Assembly: GCA_024276275.1 (NCBI GenBank)
Contig: JAJRXM010000053.1
Span: 1 to 38,600, forward strand
Direction: 5' to 3'
DNA: 38,600 nt
Source: Candidatus Zixiibacteriota bacterium
GTDB lineage: Bacteria; Zixibacteria; MSB-5A5; GN15; FEB-12
Shown: positions 1 to 8,141 of the stretch, one piece after another
How positions within the stretch are numbered: the stretch's first letter is position 1
Layout: every line of letters begins with the position of its first letter
The notes under the pieces: generated by a model
What the model was told of the DNA's origin: nothing
What the model saw: the letters and a program-made list of their open reading frames with translations, nothing else
Databases searched by the model: none
Made by a program: the position numbers and the translations under genes

Positions 1-165
1 GAGGGTCGAATGCTGACAAGAGTCGAGGTAGAATCTCTCCGCAAAGCAACCGATTGCCCTATGGAGTTTTCGCTTACCGGCAATGTTCAGATAATTATAG
101 ATTTGAGCAAAACAGAAAAAAATTGTCGTCTTTCTGATTTATGGGGCATCTTAGGGAAAGTGTAA
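1..165 (+). CDS. C-terminal end of an unidentified protein (partial)
   Basis: The window opens inside an open frame that reads 54 codons to a TAA. The fragment ends in LWGILGKV and contains a short strand-rich stretch (VQIIIDLS). A short beta strand followed by 'L.elLG' is reminiscent of the extreme C-terminus of DNA polymerase III alpha subunits (DnaE), but the fragment is too short to assign and this is only a guess. The next gene begins 41 bases later behind its own Shine-Dalgarno-like sequence, so nothing here indicates a shared operon. Confidence 0.5.
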   Translation, partial: EGRMLTRVEVESLRKATDCPMEFSLTGNVQIIIDLSKTEKNCRLSDLWGILGKV

Positions 166-206
166 TTGTAAACTATGAGTTAATAATTTAATATGGTAGG
201 GTAAAA

Positions 207-680
207 ATGTGTAAGAAATTTATTATTATTCTGATTCTTCTAATGCTGTCAAGTACAGCAATTTATGCTCAAACAATGCAGAGCCAAGTTGCTTTATCAG
301 ATGATTATTCTTATAGAGATAAGTGGTATAATATCACCGGCGAGTCAGTCCCGTTTATCAGAGACGTTTCTGAAATATATAGACATCAAAAATTTTTCAT
401 AATCCATATGCTTGGTGGATTTAAAGTCGATAAAGCGAATATCCCTCATGTTTCATATAGTGTGAAAGCACTTACACCGAATGGGGATTCAATTTTCTCA
501 TACGATTCTATTAATGCTATATCATATGAAGTCCCAAATCAAAATATGTTCCTGTTGAGTAATACTGAATTAGGAATGTCTTTTAATAATAAAGATTTAT
601 TAGGAGTATATACTATTACAGGCATCATTACAGATAATATAACAAAACAAAAAATAAATTTTGAAAAAAAATTGAATTGA
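207..680 (+). CDS. Exported protein of unknown function
   Basis: A 157-residue protein with a clear signal peptide: basic MCKK, a hydrophobic stretch to about residue 18, and a likely cleavage after IYA (before Q22). The mature part is polar and looks strand-rich, ending in a segment (GVYTITGIITDN) like the edge of an immunoglobulin-like or beta-sandwich fold. The start is supported by TAGGG five bases upstream of the ATG. The stop overlaps the TTG start of the next gene by four bases, so the two are probably translationally coupled. Similar small-secreted plus cytoplasmic pairs of unknown function occur in other bacteria from memory, but I cannot name a family. Confidence 0.75.
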   Translation: MCKKFIIILILLMLSSTAIYAQTMQSQVALSDDYSYRDKWYNITGESVPFIRDVSEIYRHQKFFIIHMLGGFKVDKANIPHVSYSVKALTPNGDSIFSYDSINAISYEVPNQNMFLLSNTELGMSFNNKDLLGVYTITGIITDNITKQKINFEKKLN

Positions 681-1372
681 TTGAATTCTTAGAAAAAGAA
701 GCGTTCACAAATGATTCATTATTTGGTGACTGGATGCAGAATTATTTTACAACACCTAAACCAGAATATGCTTTAAGCAATTATTTAAAATTTATCTCAA
801 GTAAGAATAATACAAAAAACGAGGGTATGCTATATTCATTTTTTATTGAACTCTTTAAAAAGAACGATTTTCTTTTAATTCATCTCATTAATCAATTCAA
901 TGACCATCCAAAAGAATTACAAGATGAAATTCTTAAAATGTATGCATATACAAACTTTAAGGACAGTGATTTTCTGAAATCTTTAAGTAGAAAGCAAAGA
1001 AAAAAAGTAAAAACTTTACAAAAAAGAAAAAACCCCTATATCATTAATGCTGTTACTCGCCCTGAACATTTGGATATGCTTTGGGCAAAGTTTTTTGCAA
1101 GTGGTAGTTTTGAACCTATACAAAAAATTGTTAGTACTTTTTCAAATAGCTCATTCCTTGGTTCTTTAGAAAAACTTGGTACGGTAAAAAATGAGAGTGA
1201 AATAAACGAAGACAGTTGGAAAGAACTGATATTTAATGCTGCAACATGGTCTGTGAATTCAAATCTGAATACTCATACTTTAGTAAAGGACTATTGTACT
1301 TTTATCTATTTCGATAAAAAAACACCTACAGGTACAAAAAATATATTAGCAATTTTCTTGAATAATGAATAA
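677..1372 (+). CDS. Protein of unknown function, alpha-helical
   Basis: A 231-residue protein starting at TTG inside the stop of the preceding gene (TTGA overlap), so the pair is probably one transcription unit. It has no signal peptide or membrane segment and looks largely alpha-helical. The central part (about residues 115-160) holds INAVTRPEHLDMLWAKFFASG followed by a helix around IQKIVS, a pattern I have seen in uncharacterised bacterial proteins. About 30 residues later comes AATWSVNSN. No catalytic motif is evident. Because its partner is exported while this protein lacks an export signal, a direct contact between them is doubtful unless this one is exported another way. Confidence 0.75.
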   Translation: MIEFLEKEAFTNDSLFGDWMQNYFTTPKPEYALSNYLKFISSKNNTKNEGMLYSFFIELFKKNDFLLIHLINQFNDHPKELQDEILKMYAYTNFKDSDFLKSLSRKQRKKVKTLQKRKNPYIINAVTRPEHLDMLWAKFFASGSFEPIQKIVSTFSNSSFLGSLEKLGTVKNESEINEDSWKELIFNAATWSVNSNLNTHTLVKDYCTFIYFDKKTPTGTKNILAIFLNNE

Positions 1373-1436
1373 CCTTTTAAAGTTTTACTCCAAGTCTATT
1401 AAAGTAGATAGAGACCGAAAGATAGTTTTGTTATTA

Positions 1437-1463
1437 GTAGGTCAGGAGGTCTGTCCTCCTGAC
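1437..1463. repeat. Palindromic intergenic repeat (GTAGGTC type)
   Basis: GTCAGGAGG and CCTCCTGAC form a perfect 9-bp stem (1441-1449 with 1455-1463), preceded by GTAG. The same 'GTAGGTC + palindrome' design recurs near 4821, 7311, 8091, 35591 and 35995, so this is one copy of a dispersed family rather than the terminator of the upstream gene (no T-run follows). Confidence 0.7.
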
Positions 1464-1609
1464 TATGTAAAGAGAAGTAAAAATGTGCACCGTTCCAAGT
1501 TGGGGAGGTGGAGTGTGGCAATCTCATCTTTCAAATTGACAAATTATAGCATAGATTACATATTGTACTTTATAAATTGTTCAAAAGTTTATTAACCGTC
1601 GAGGGATAG

Positions 1610-3349
1610 ATGAAAATTTTTATACTAATATTTTTAATAGTCGTACCAATGACATTCTTATCAGCATCTGTAGAATCTGATAAAGCAAAAGCATATGAAC
1701 TGTACAGCGAAGGATTATCCTATTATAATGCCACAGGTGTTAACCAAGACCTTCCCAAGGCTGCCGAACTTTTTTTGCAGGCAGCAAAGTTGGGCGATGT
1801 ATCAGCTCAATATGTTCTTGCGGGTATGTATTTAAAAGGTAAGGGAGTTTCAAAAGACTATGCAAAAGCATATCATTGGTTTGAAAAGTCAGCTAATAAA
1901 AACTTTACTATGTCTCAATATAATCTTGGTTTGTTGCTGATGCAGGGTAAGGGAACAGAAAAAAATTACACCAAAGCCTTAGAGTGGTTTATTAAAGCGA
2001 GTGGAGATGACCATGAAAAATCTACCTACATGATAGGAATAATCTATAAAAAAGGATTAGGTGTAGAAAAAGATATTACCAAGGCGGTTATCTGGTTTAT
2101 ATCCGCAGCAGAGTTGGGCGTAGCCGAAGCACAATATGCTTTAGGTAAAATGTATTACAATGGTGAGGGGGTGCAACAAAATTATAAATCTGCAAATATC
2201 TATTTTATGATGGCCGCTAAAAATAAATATTTAAAATCGTATTATTATCTGGGGGAGATGTATTACAACGGTTATGGCGTTAAAAAAAATTATCATAACG
2301 CATTTCTCTTCTATAAAGAATCAGCAGAATCAGGTGATAAAAAATCTTATTTTGAATTGGCATCAATGTATCGCTATGGAATCGGAGTTGAAAAAAACAT
2401 TCAATTAACAGAGAAATGGCTTGCAAAATCACCAAAACAAGGAAATCAAAATACCGATTATGTTCAGGCAAAAAAATATTATTATGGCGAGGGTACAAAA
2501 GTTGATTTTGTAGAAGCAAAAAAATGGTTGATGAAGTCGGCAAAACAAAACCATCCTAATTCTCAATACCTTCTAGGAATGATATATTTTAATGGAGACG
2601 GTACCCGAGTTGATTATAAAAAATCTTCACAGTGGATTTCCAAATCAGCAGAACACGGATATGCCAAAGCACAATATGTTTTGGGCAATATGTATTTTGA
2701 AGGAAAAGGTGTCGAACAAAATAATACAAAATCCTTTGCATGGTATAAAAAATCAGCAGAACAAGGGTACAACGAAGCGGTTTATGCACTTGGTCTTATG
2801 TATAACAAAGGGATCGGTGTTGAGAAAAATTATTCTAAAGCGGTTACTTATTTTAAGTCTTCTGCCTCAGACGGGAATGCGAAGGCTCAATTTGCCTTAG
2901 GACAAATGTATTATCTTGGCAAAGTCGTAGAAAAAAATATTGATAATGCCTTAAATTTATATATGAAATCAGCAAAAAATAACTATCATAAAGCTCAGTA
3001 TGAATTAGGTGAACTTTATTATAACGGTGAAGCTGTTGATAAAAATTATGCTTCTTCTATTGCCTGGTTACTCAAAGCTGCTACTCAAAATAATCTTTCG
3101 GCTCAATATTTACTTGGTGTTGTCTACAGTCTAGAAAGTAACATACAAAATTATATCGATGCCTTTGCCTGGCTTTCAATTGCTTCAGTCAATGGACACG
3201 AAAAAGCAGTTACTAAATTAGATTATGTAAAACAGAAGTTATCAGCAGATAGTATTACCCTCGCAAAAAAACGTATCGATGAATTATTTTCGATAATAAA
3301 AAAGGGGCGGTTCGCGAACCGCCCCTTTTTGTCAAGACTACAACCTTAA
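1610..3349 (+). CDS. Exported Sel1-repeat (SLR) protein
   Basis: A 579-residue protein with a signal peptide (MKIFILIFLIVVPMTFLSAS) and about 13-14 Sel1-like repeats of about 36 residues from about residue 40 to 550. The repeats have the typical pattern 'A..LG.MY..G.GV..n...A..w...AA..G...A'. Sel1/TPR-like solenoids generally act as protein-interaction scaffolds in the periplasm or at the surface; the partner here is unknown. One repeat near residues 280-290 is degenerate. The last 12 codons run through a perfect 16-bp palindrome that looks like a terminator, so the C-terminal tail may be an accidental extension past the ancestral stop. Internal repeats in the DNA create long false frames on both strands. 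Confidence 0.9.
   Translation: MKIFILIFLIVVPMTFLSASVESDKAKAYELYSEGLSYYNATGVNQDLPKAAELFLQAAKLGDVSAQYVLAGMYLKGKGVSKDYAKAYHWFEKSANKNFTMSQYNLGLLLMQGKGTEKNYTKALEWFIKASGDDHEKSTYMIGIIYKKGLGVEKDITKAVIWFISAAELGVAEAQYALGKMYYNGEGVQQNYKSANIYFMMAAKNKYLKSYYYLGEMYYNGYGVKKNYHNAFLFYKESAESGDKKSYFELASMYRYGIGVEKNIQLTEKWLAKSPKQGNQNTDYVQAKKYYYGEGTKVDFVEAKKWLMKSAKQNHPNSQYLLGMIYFNGDGTRVDYKKSSQWISKSAEHGYAKAQYVLGNMYFEGKGVEQNNTKSFAWYKKSAEQGYNEAVYALGLMYNKGIGVEKNYSKAVTYFKSSASDGNAKAQFALGQMYYLGKVVEKNIDNALNLYMKSAKNNYHKAQYELGELYYNGEAVDKNYASSIAWLLKAATQNNLSAQYLLGVVYSLESNIQNYIDAFAWLSIASVNGHEKAVTKLDYVKQKLSADSITLAKKRIDELFSIIKKGRFANRPFLSRLQP
3299..3330. terminator. Bidirectional intrinsic terminator
   Basis: A perfect 32-bp palindrome with a GGGGCGGTTCG stem, flanked by A5 on the left and T5 on the right, so it can work on both strands. 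It sits between two convergent genes: the Sel1-repeat gene on plus, whose last codons overlap it, and the MmgE/PrpD gene on minus, whose stop lies 34 bases away. Confidence 0.85.
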
Positions 3350-3364
3350 CCCTGCGTAGTTTTA

Positions 3365-4732
3365 CTACACTACCATCTTAGCCATGAAGTCTTTGCATGA
3401 CATTTTTTCGCAATTGAAAATTGTTTCTTTCATTTCTGTCTGACGGGACGAATCTAGAAGCTGGTCTGTCAATGAATTAAACTTGGCATCAAGATCATCT
3501 TGTGTCATAGGTTCTCTCGGGTCGCCTTTCGGATATTCAAGATACGCTTCAAAGCTGTCACCTTTGGTTGTTTTGATAACTACTTTCGACGGTTGTTTTG
3601 CCGGGAACATCGCTTCGAATTCTTCCGATGCTATCCCTTTGATTTTATCAATAGTTTCCCAGATAGCAGGGTCTTTCATCTTTTCATCAGAGAATGAATT
3701 GGTAGTAATCTTACCGTCGACAATCGCCGTGGCAATACAATACGGCAATGAATGGTCGGCAGTTTCTCGAGATTCAGGACGGTACTTATGCGAATCAAAC
3801 AAAATATCACACGCCCGTGCGATAGTTGTTACCGAAACCTCTTCAACATCTTTGTATGTCAGGTTATTTGACTGCATGACAGTAAGAGCCGCAGAAATAT
3901 GAGTATGGGTAAGTGCTTCAGTCGGGAATGCTTTCATTGAACATTCTAAGATTTTGAAATCTTTGCCGAGATTACCGACTAACGCTTCGTCGTCCCATCC
4001 TTCGCCGAAACAATCTTTGAACCCTTCTTTCCCTTCGATAACTGCTTCGGTACCGGAGTATCCTTTTTGTGCCATCAACGCGGCAAAGACTCCTGACTGC
4101 ACCGCCATTGGGTCAACCGTGTTTTTCATCATGGTCAGTTTACCGGCTGTAGGACAACCGATAGTATGGTTATGACAACCGGAGATACCGATAGCGTTGA
4201 CCATCTGGTCTTCTGTGAGACCTAAAAGTTTCCCCGCAACGATTGGCGAAACAAATTGTGTGAGTGTAGCGTGGTGCCATTTACGTTCACGAACACCCGG
4301 AGTAGCAAACAAACACATCCGCTGTTCAAACTCATAAGCGAGAACTATGGCAACGATGACATCTTCCATCGATGCGTCGACCATCTCGCCGACCGCAAGA
4401 GCGGCAGGGATAATGTCTGACGGATGCGAAGGGTCTTCTTTCCAATAGATATCGTTAAAATCCAAAGCACGCACCATGAGTGAGTTTACAAGAGTCGCAT
4501 TGACGGCAGGGATTTTATCACCGAAACCGATAACAGTTGCTTCGCCTTTGCCGGCCATATCTTTGTAGATGTCACGAATCATATTCAAATCTTTGGTGTG
4601 GTAACCGCCGTATGCACATCCTACTGAGTCATAGAGATACCGCTTAACTTCGTGGACGACATTTTCGGGTAAGTCTGAATACTTGAGTTGTATGGCGAAC
4701 TTCGCCATCTGTCTTGAGAGAGTGTTTTCCAT
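3365..4732 (-). CDS. MmgE/PrpD family protein
   Basis: A 455-residue cytoplasmic protein, full length for the family. The N-terminal all-alpha domain has the family signatures LYDSVGCAYGG and NATLVNSLMVRALDFND near residues 30-95, then DPSHPSDIIPAALAVGE, then the C-terminal alpha/beta domain with KAFPTEALTHTHISAAL near residue 270. Known members are 2-methylcitrate dehydratase (PrpD), cis-aconitate decarboxylase and immune-responsive gene 1. The actual reaction cannot be read from sequence. A homoaconitase/aconitase-like gene lies directly upstream, so both probably act on tricarboxylic acids. No citrate or methylcitrate synthase is in the window. AAAGGAAC lies upstream of the chosen ATG. Confidence 0.88.
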   Translation of the reverse strand: MENTLSRQMAKFAIQLKYSDLPENVVHEVKRYLYDSVGCAYGGYHTKDLNMIRDIYKDMAGKGEATVIGFGDKIPAVNATLVNSLMVRALDFNDIYWKEDPSHPSDIIPAALAVGEMVDASMEDVIVAIVLAYEFEQRMCLFATPGVRERKWHHATLTQFVSPIVAGKLLGLTEDQMVNAIGISGCHNHTIGCPTAGKLTMMKNTVDPMAVQSGVFAALMAQKGYSGTEAVIEGKEGFKDCFGEGWDDEALVGNLGKDFKILECSMKAFPTEALTHTHISAALTVMQSNNLTYKDVEEVSVTTIARACDILFDSHKYRPESRETADHSLPYCIATAIVDGKITTNSFSDEKMKDPAIWETIDKIKGIASEEFEAMFPAKQPSKVVIKTTKGDSFEAYLEYPKGDPREPMTQDDLDAKFNSLTDQLLDSSRQTEMKETIFNCEKMSCKDFMAKMVV

Positions 4733-4820
4733 TGTGTGTTTTGTTCCTTTATGTATGTTATGTAATCTAGTTTTCTATTTTGAATTTGTAGTGGAGATAC
4801 ATGTAACGCCACGACATTGT

Positions 4821-4883
4821 CAGGTCTCAGGGAGACCTGACCTACAACTTTTCTTGTGCATACTTCGACAAGCTCAGTATGAC
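4821..4883. repeat. Palindromic repeats between MmgE/PrpD and aconitase-like genes
   Basis: Two units lie side by side. CAGGTCTC...GAGACCTG (4821-4839) is followed by ACCTAC. Then 4859-4883 is an inverted copy of the GTCATNCTGAGCTTGTCGAAGTATG unit that also occurs at 22142-22166. The second is a well-known kind of sequence that litters many bacterial genomes, and its two copies here differ at one base. Confidence 0.75.
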
Positions 4884-4886
4884 TTA

Positions 4887-6854
4887 TTATAACTTACTTT
4901 TCACCCAGTTTTCGAGACCACCGATAATAATCAGTTCCTGTGCGGCGGCACCGACAGGTGAAAGAGAGTACTCTTTATCATTATAACTCAACTTCGCCGT
5001 TGCAAAATCAATCGCTATTTCTTTTTTAGTATATACTGTTAGTTTTTCTGCACCGTGTTCGGTTTTTAAATCGTTTACAAGTTCAGGACATTCAATCGCT
5101 AAGAAACCGTTATTGATTGCGTTTCGTTTATACGTTTCAGAAAAAGAACCTGCAATCACCAAACGAATACCTCGATGTAAAAGTGCTGTTGCTGCTTGTT
5201 CACGCGAGGAACCCGAACCGAAATTATATCCACCAACTAAGATATCACCCTCGCTGACATTTTTAGCAAAGTCAGGGTCGTAGTTTTCCATGACAACTTC
5301 GGCTTGTTGTTCAGCGGTGAAATCATCAATGTATGTATATTTCCCGGGATAGATACCGTCGGTATTTAAATTATCCAAATGACAAAAGGCACAAGTGCCG
5401 CTTATTTTATTCGGGAAACCGTCAACAATATTTACTGCTGCGGCTGAAGCCGCTCTTTTATTTTCTTTGACAGCTGCCTTTATTTCGGCAACATCCATAT
5501 CAAACGGCATAGTGATATATCCTGCCAGTGCCGAGGCAGCAACAACAGCCGGCGATGCCAAATATGCTTGAGCCGACTTGGAACCCATACGTCCTTTAAA
5601 ATTTCTATTTGTGGCAGAGATACCTACTTCGTTGTCTTCTAAAAGTCCGACACCCAAACCGATACACATTCCACAACCTGGAGCGAGAACCTTGGCACCC
5701 GCATTAACAAGCTTCTGCCAGTCACCTCGTGCTTCTGATTCTGCCTGTACTTCCGATGATGCTGCAGCGATATAGAACTCAACTGAACTTGAGACTTTTT
5801 TTCCATCGACAACTTCTGCGGCTTGAGCTAAATCTTCAACCCGACTATTTACACATGAAACCAAATATGCTTTTTGAATTTTAATGTCAGACATTTTAGA
5901 AATCGGGGTCATCACTTTTACATGGTCGGGACCTGATGCGTGGGGAGTGACAGTTGACAAGTCAAGAGTCAGTTCTTTGGCATAAAATGCATCGCTGTCT
6001 GCCTTCAAGCTGTCTGTTTTTAATTTTTCAAGTCGAGTTTTGTTCAAACGGGGATGTACACCTTCAATAGCATCAGCATCGGATGGAACCCCCGCTAAAC
6101 CACGCTTAGCAACAAAGTTAATTCTCTTTTCAATCCATTCGTAAGTAACATTATCAATAGGGAATAGTCCGACCAAGGCACCCCACTCGGTTGTCATGTT
6201 GGCAATAGTCAATCGTTCTTCTATCGAAAGTTCAGCGACACCATCTCCACAGAATTCAAGAGCATGATTCAAAACTTCATCTTTGTTGAAATGACCGCAA
6301 AGAGTAACGATAACATCTTTACCGGTGACACCTTTTTTCAGTTTACCAGTGAGAGAAACTTTGGCAACAGGTGGAACCTGCCACCATGTACGAGATGTTG
6401 CCCATAGAGCGGCAGCATCTGTACGTACTATCGGAGTTCCCAATACACCGAGTCCGCCGTACATATTGGAGTGCGAGTCCGATGCAACGACCATCGTACC
6501 GGGGAAAGCGTAGCCTTCTTCGCACATAATCTGATGTCCGATTCCTCGACCGGCGGGGTAAAAATCATGCCCCATAGATTTGGCGAATGCTTCGATTTTT
6601 TTATACTTGGCAACATTTGCTTCGCTTGTGTCTTGTACGTTATGGTCAAGAGTGTTTACAACCTGACGGTTGTTTGCAATTTTCGTTGCACCGATAGATT
6701 GAAATTTAGGAATAACTGCTCCGGTGTTATCATGTGTCATAACATGAGCAGGGGAGATAGAGAGGTAGTCACCGGATTGTACTGTGTGACCGTCTTCAAG
6801 CCCGACAGCAAAACGCTGGGCTATTTTTTCTACAAGATTTTGTTTTGGTTTCAT
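4887..6854 (-). CDS. Homoaconitase/aconitase-family hydro-lyase, Lys4-like
   Basis: A 655-residue [4Fe-4S] dehydratase carrying both aconitase domains in one chain. The N-terminal substrate and cluster region has HVMTHDNTG, YPAGRGIGHQI and ASDSHSNMYGG. Cluster cysteines sit in SCVNSR and APGCGMCIG. The C-terminal swivel domain starts after a linker with CAFCHLDNLNTDGIYPGKY and carries NFGSGSSREQAA. The segments WQVPPV, KGVTGKDVI and NTDGIYPGKYTY are what I recall of fungal mitochondrial homoaconitase (Lys4) more than bacterial AcnA/AcnB. No other alpha-aminoadipate pathway gene is present. With MmgE/PrpD downstream, it may isomerise or hydrate another tricarboxylate, so substrate is undetermined. 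Class is certain. Confidence 0.88.
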   Translation of the reverse strand: MKPKQNLVEKIAQRFAVGLEDGHTVQSGDYLSISPAHVMTHDNTGAVIPKFQSIGATKIANNRQVVNTLDHNVQDTSEANVAKYKKIEAFAKSMGHDFYPAGRGIGHQIMCEEGYAFPGTMVVASDSHSNMYGGLGVLGTPIVRTDAAALWATSRTWWQVPPVAKVSLTGKLKKGVTGKDVIVTLCGHFNKDEVLNHALEFCGDGVAELSIEERLTIANMTTEWGALVGLFPIDNVTYEWIEKRINFVAKRGLAGVPSDADAIEGVHPRLNKTRLEKLKTDSLKADSDAFYAKELTLDLSTVTPHASGPDHVKVMTPISKMSDIKIQKAYLVSCVNSRVEDLAQAAEVVDGKKVSSSVEFYIAAASSEVQAESEARGDWQKLVNAGAKVLAPGCGMCIGLGVGLLEDNEVGISATNRNFKGRMGSKSAQAYLASPAVVAASALAGYITMPFDMDVAEIKAAVKENKRAASAAAVNIVDGFPNKISGTCAFCHLDNLNTDGIYPGKYTYIDDFTAEQQAEVVMENYDPDFAKNVSEGDILVGGYNFGSGSSREQAATALLHRGIRLVIAGSFSETYKRNAINNGFLAIECPELVNDLKTEHGAEKLTVYTKKEIAIDFATAKLSYNDKEYSLSPVGAAAQELIIIGGLENWVKSKL

Positions 6855-6901
6855 AAGTTCTTTATATTTTCATTTTTTTATTAACTAAGATAATAGTTTA
6901 A

Positions 6902-7270
6902 TTAAGTAAGGTTAATAGTCAAATCAAGTATAGCGCAAATCCCTGTTCCTGTTATGAGTATCCAGGAAAATGCAGATTTGAATAAATTATTTTTATGACG
7001 CAAAAATCCGAGATGCAGAAAGAAATGAACAATAAAAGAAATATCCAGCCAAAAAATCAGGGTTGTGTTCACTTCGTTTGGATAACTTCCGTAGAGTCCC
7101 CAAAAGAGCAGAATAAAAAGTGGGATATGTAAAGCTATGAAAATATAATATCCGGTTTGTTCTTTTAGTATTGATAAAATCGGAACCATTTTCCATTCTT
7201 TCATTTTTACAGCATCTAATTCGTGAGTGAATATGAAACTTAACCCTACATAAAAAAAGAAATAATCCAC
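6902..7270 (-). CDS. Small polytopic membrane protein with an HELDA motif
   Basis: A 122-residue protein with about four transmembrane helices. It starts at GTG, with AGGA upstream. The first helix is followed by FTHELDAVKMKEWK, and a second histidine-rich helix reads FIVHFFLHLGF. A membrane protein family with a similar HELDA...EW signature (which I recall only tentatively as DUF6713) has no known function. The gene lies on the same strand as the aconitase-like gene but nothing links their roles. Confidence 0.7.
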   Translation of the reverse strand: MDYFFFYVGLSFIFTHELDAVKMKEWKMVPILSILKEQTGYYIFIALHIPLFILLFWGLYGSYPNEVNTTLIFWLDISFIVHFFLHLGFLRHKNNLFKSAFSWILITGTGICAILDLTINLT

Positions 7271-7310
7271 AAGTTATTTTTTCCTAAAACTTATCAACTC
7301 TTATAATATT

Positions 7311-7337
7311 GGCAGGTCTCGGGGAGACCTGCCCTAC
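7311..7337. repeat. Palindromic intergenic repeat
   Basis: GGCAGGTCTC and GAGACCTGCC form a perfect 10-bp stem with a 3-base loop, followed by CTAC. It is closely related to the unit at 4821 and the second unit at 8091. Confidence 0.75.
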
Positions 7338-7376
7338 TTGATTAATAATTCTACAAGATTTTGCTTTGGTTTCTTA

Positions 7377-8039
7377 TTAATTATATAATCCATTCACATA
7401 AAATGAGAATTTAATTCCGACACCTTCATTTTGGTTGTCACCATCAAAATTTATAAAACTGCTATTTATCAACGAAAAAGTATAAACACCTTTATCAATA
7501 TTATTACCACCTGTGTGAATTGAGAACTCTATTGCAGGTGTGAAGAGTATTCCTCTACTGTGATTGTTTTTTTTATCAAGTAAGTAGTCGGTTGTAGTTC
7601 TAAGCCCGATGGAAAATTTTGGATTTAGCTTATACTTTATTGAACTGTTTGGAGCAAACAGTATATAGTCAATTATATCTGGGTTTGCTGTAAACGATTC
7701 TGTGTGATTAGGATAAAAAAGTTTTTCTATACCTACTCGTAAGAGTAAAATACCAACAGTTATAGGACCGCTATAGCTATATCTCTGCTTATCATCAGAT
7801 TTTCTTTTTACAAGATTTGTAGGGAGCAGTGGATAACTATATTCAAGCTTAGAGTTATGACTGTATATAGCATGGTCAAAAGAAAAATTTAGTATTCGTA
7901 TATTATCGCCATATAAAAATCCCATGTTCAACATCAGTCTGCTTTTTTTATTATCAAAACTATATGTAGAATCAGTTTCTCCCATAACTGAAAGAGAAAA
8001 ACAACTAACCAATAGTATTAATAATATTATTTTTTTCAT
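7377..8039 (-). CDS. Exported protein, probable small outer-membrane beta-barrel
   Basis: A 220-residue protein with a standard signal peptide (MKKIILLILLVSCFSLSVMG). The mature part has alternating polar and hydrophobic residues in short strands (SIKYKLNPKFSIGL, GIKFSFYVNG) and ends close to an aromatic-flanked strand, which suggests a small beta-barrel or an outer-membrane surface protein. I do not recognise a family. It stands alone between two repeat-rich gaps. A weak AAAGAG lies upstream of the ATG. Confidence 0.65.
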   Translation of the reverse strand: MKKIILLILLVSCFSLSVMGETDSTYSFDNKKSRLMLNMGFLYGDNIRILNFSFDHAIYSHNSKLEYSYPLLPTNLVKRKSDDKQRYSYSGPITVGILLLRVGIEKLFYPNHTESFTANPDIIDYILFAPNSSIKYKLNPKFSIGLRTTTDYLLDKKNNHSRGILFTPAIEFSIHTGGNNIDKGVYTFSLINSSFINFDGDNQNEGVGIKFSFYVNGLYN

Positions 8040-8059
8040 TTAATTCAAATTCTCTTTTC

Positions 8060-8121
8060 GTAGAGGGGTTTTGCGAAACACCCCTACATTGGCAGGTCAC
8101 AAAAGCGAGACCTGCACTACA
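8060..8121. repeat. Two adjacent palindromic repeats
   Basis: The first unit is TAGAGGGGT...ACACCCCTA around TTTGCGAA. The second is GGCAGGTC...GACCTGCACTAC. Both match unit types seen elsewhere in the window (compare GGCGTTTCACGAAACGCC near 38254 and the copy at 7311). Confidence 0.7.
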
Positions 8122-8141
8122 AAGTTATTATCTTTCTAAAT

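Noticed and set aside
1365-1595. 76-codon frame after the two-gene module
   Set aside because: It runs through the palindromic repeat at 1437-1463, has no ribosome site, and its product is unlike any protein.
2280-2900. Frames on both strands inside the Sel1-repeat gene
   Set aside because: They are shadows of the repeated coding sequence.
3483-4175. Plus-strand frames opposite MmgE/PrpD
   Set aside because: They lie fully antisense to a well-conserved gene and have no recognisable features.
6343-6884. Frames overlapping the aconitase-like gene
   Set aside because: Shadow frames; the aconitase motifs are on the minus strand throughout.
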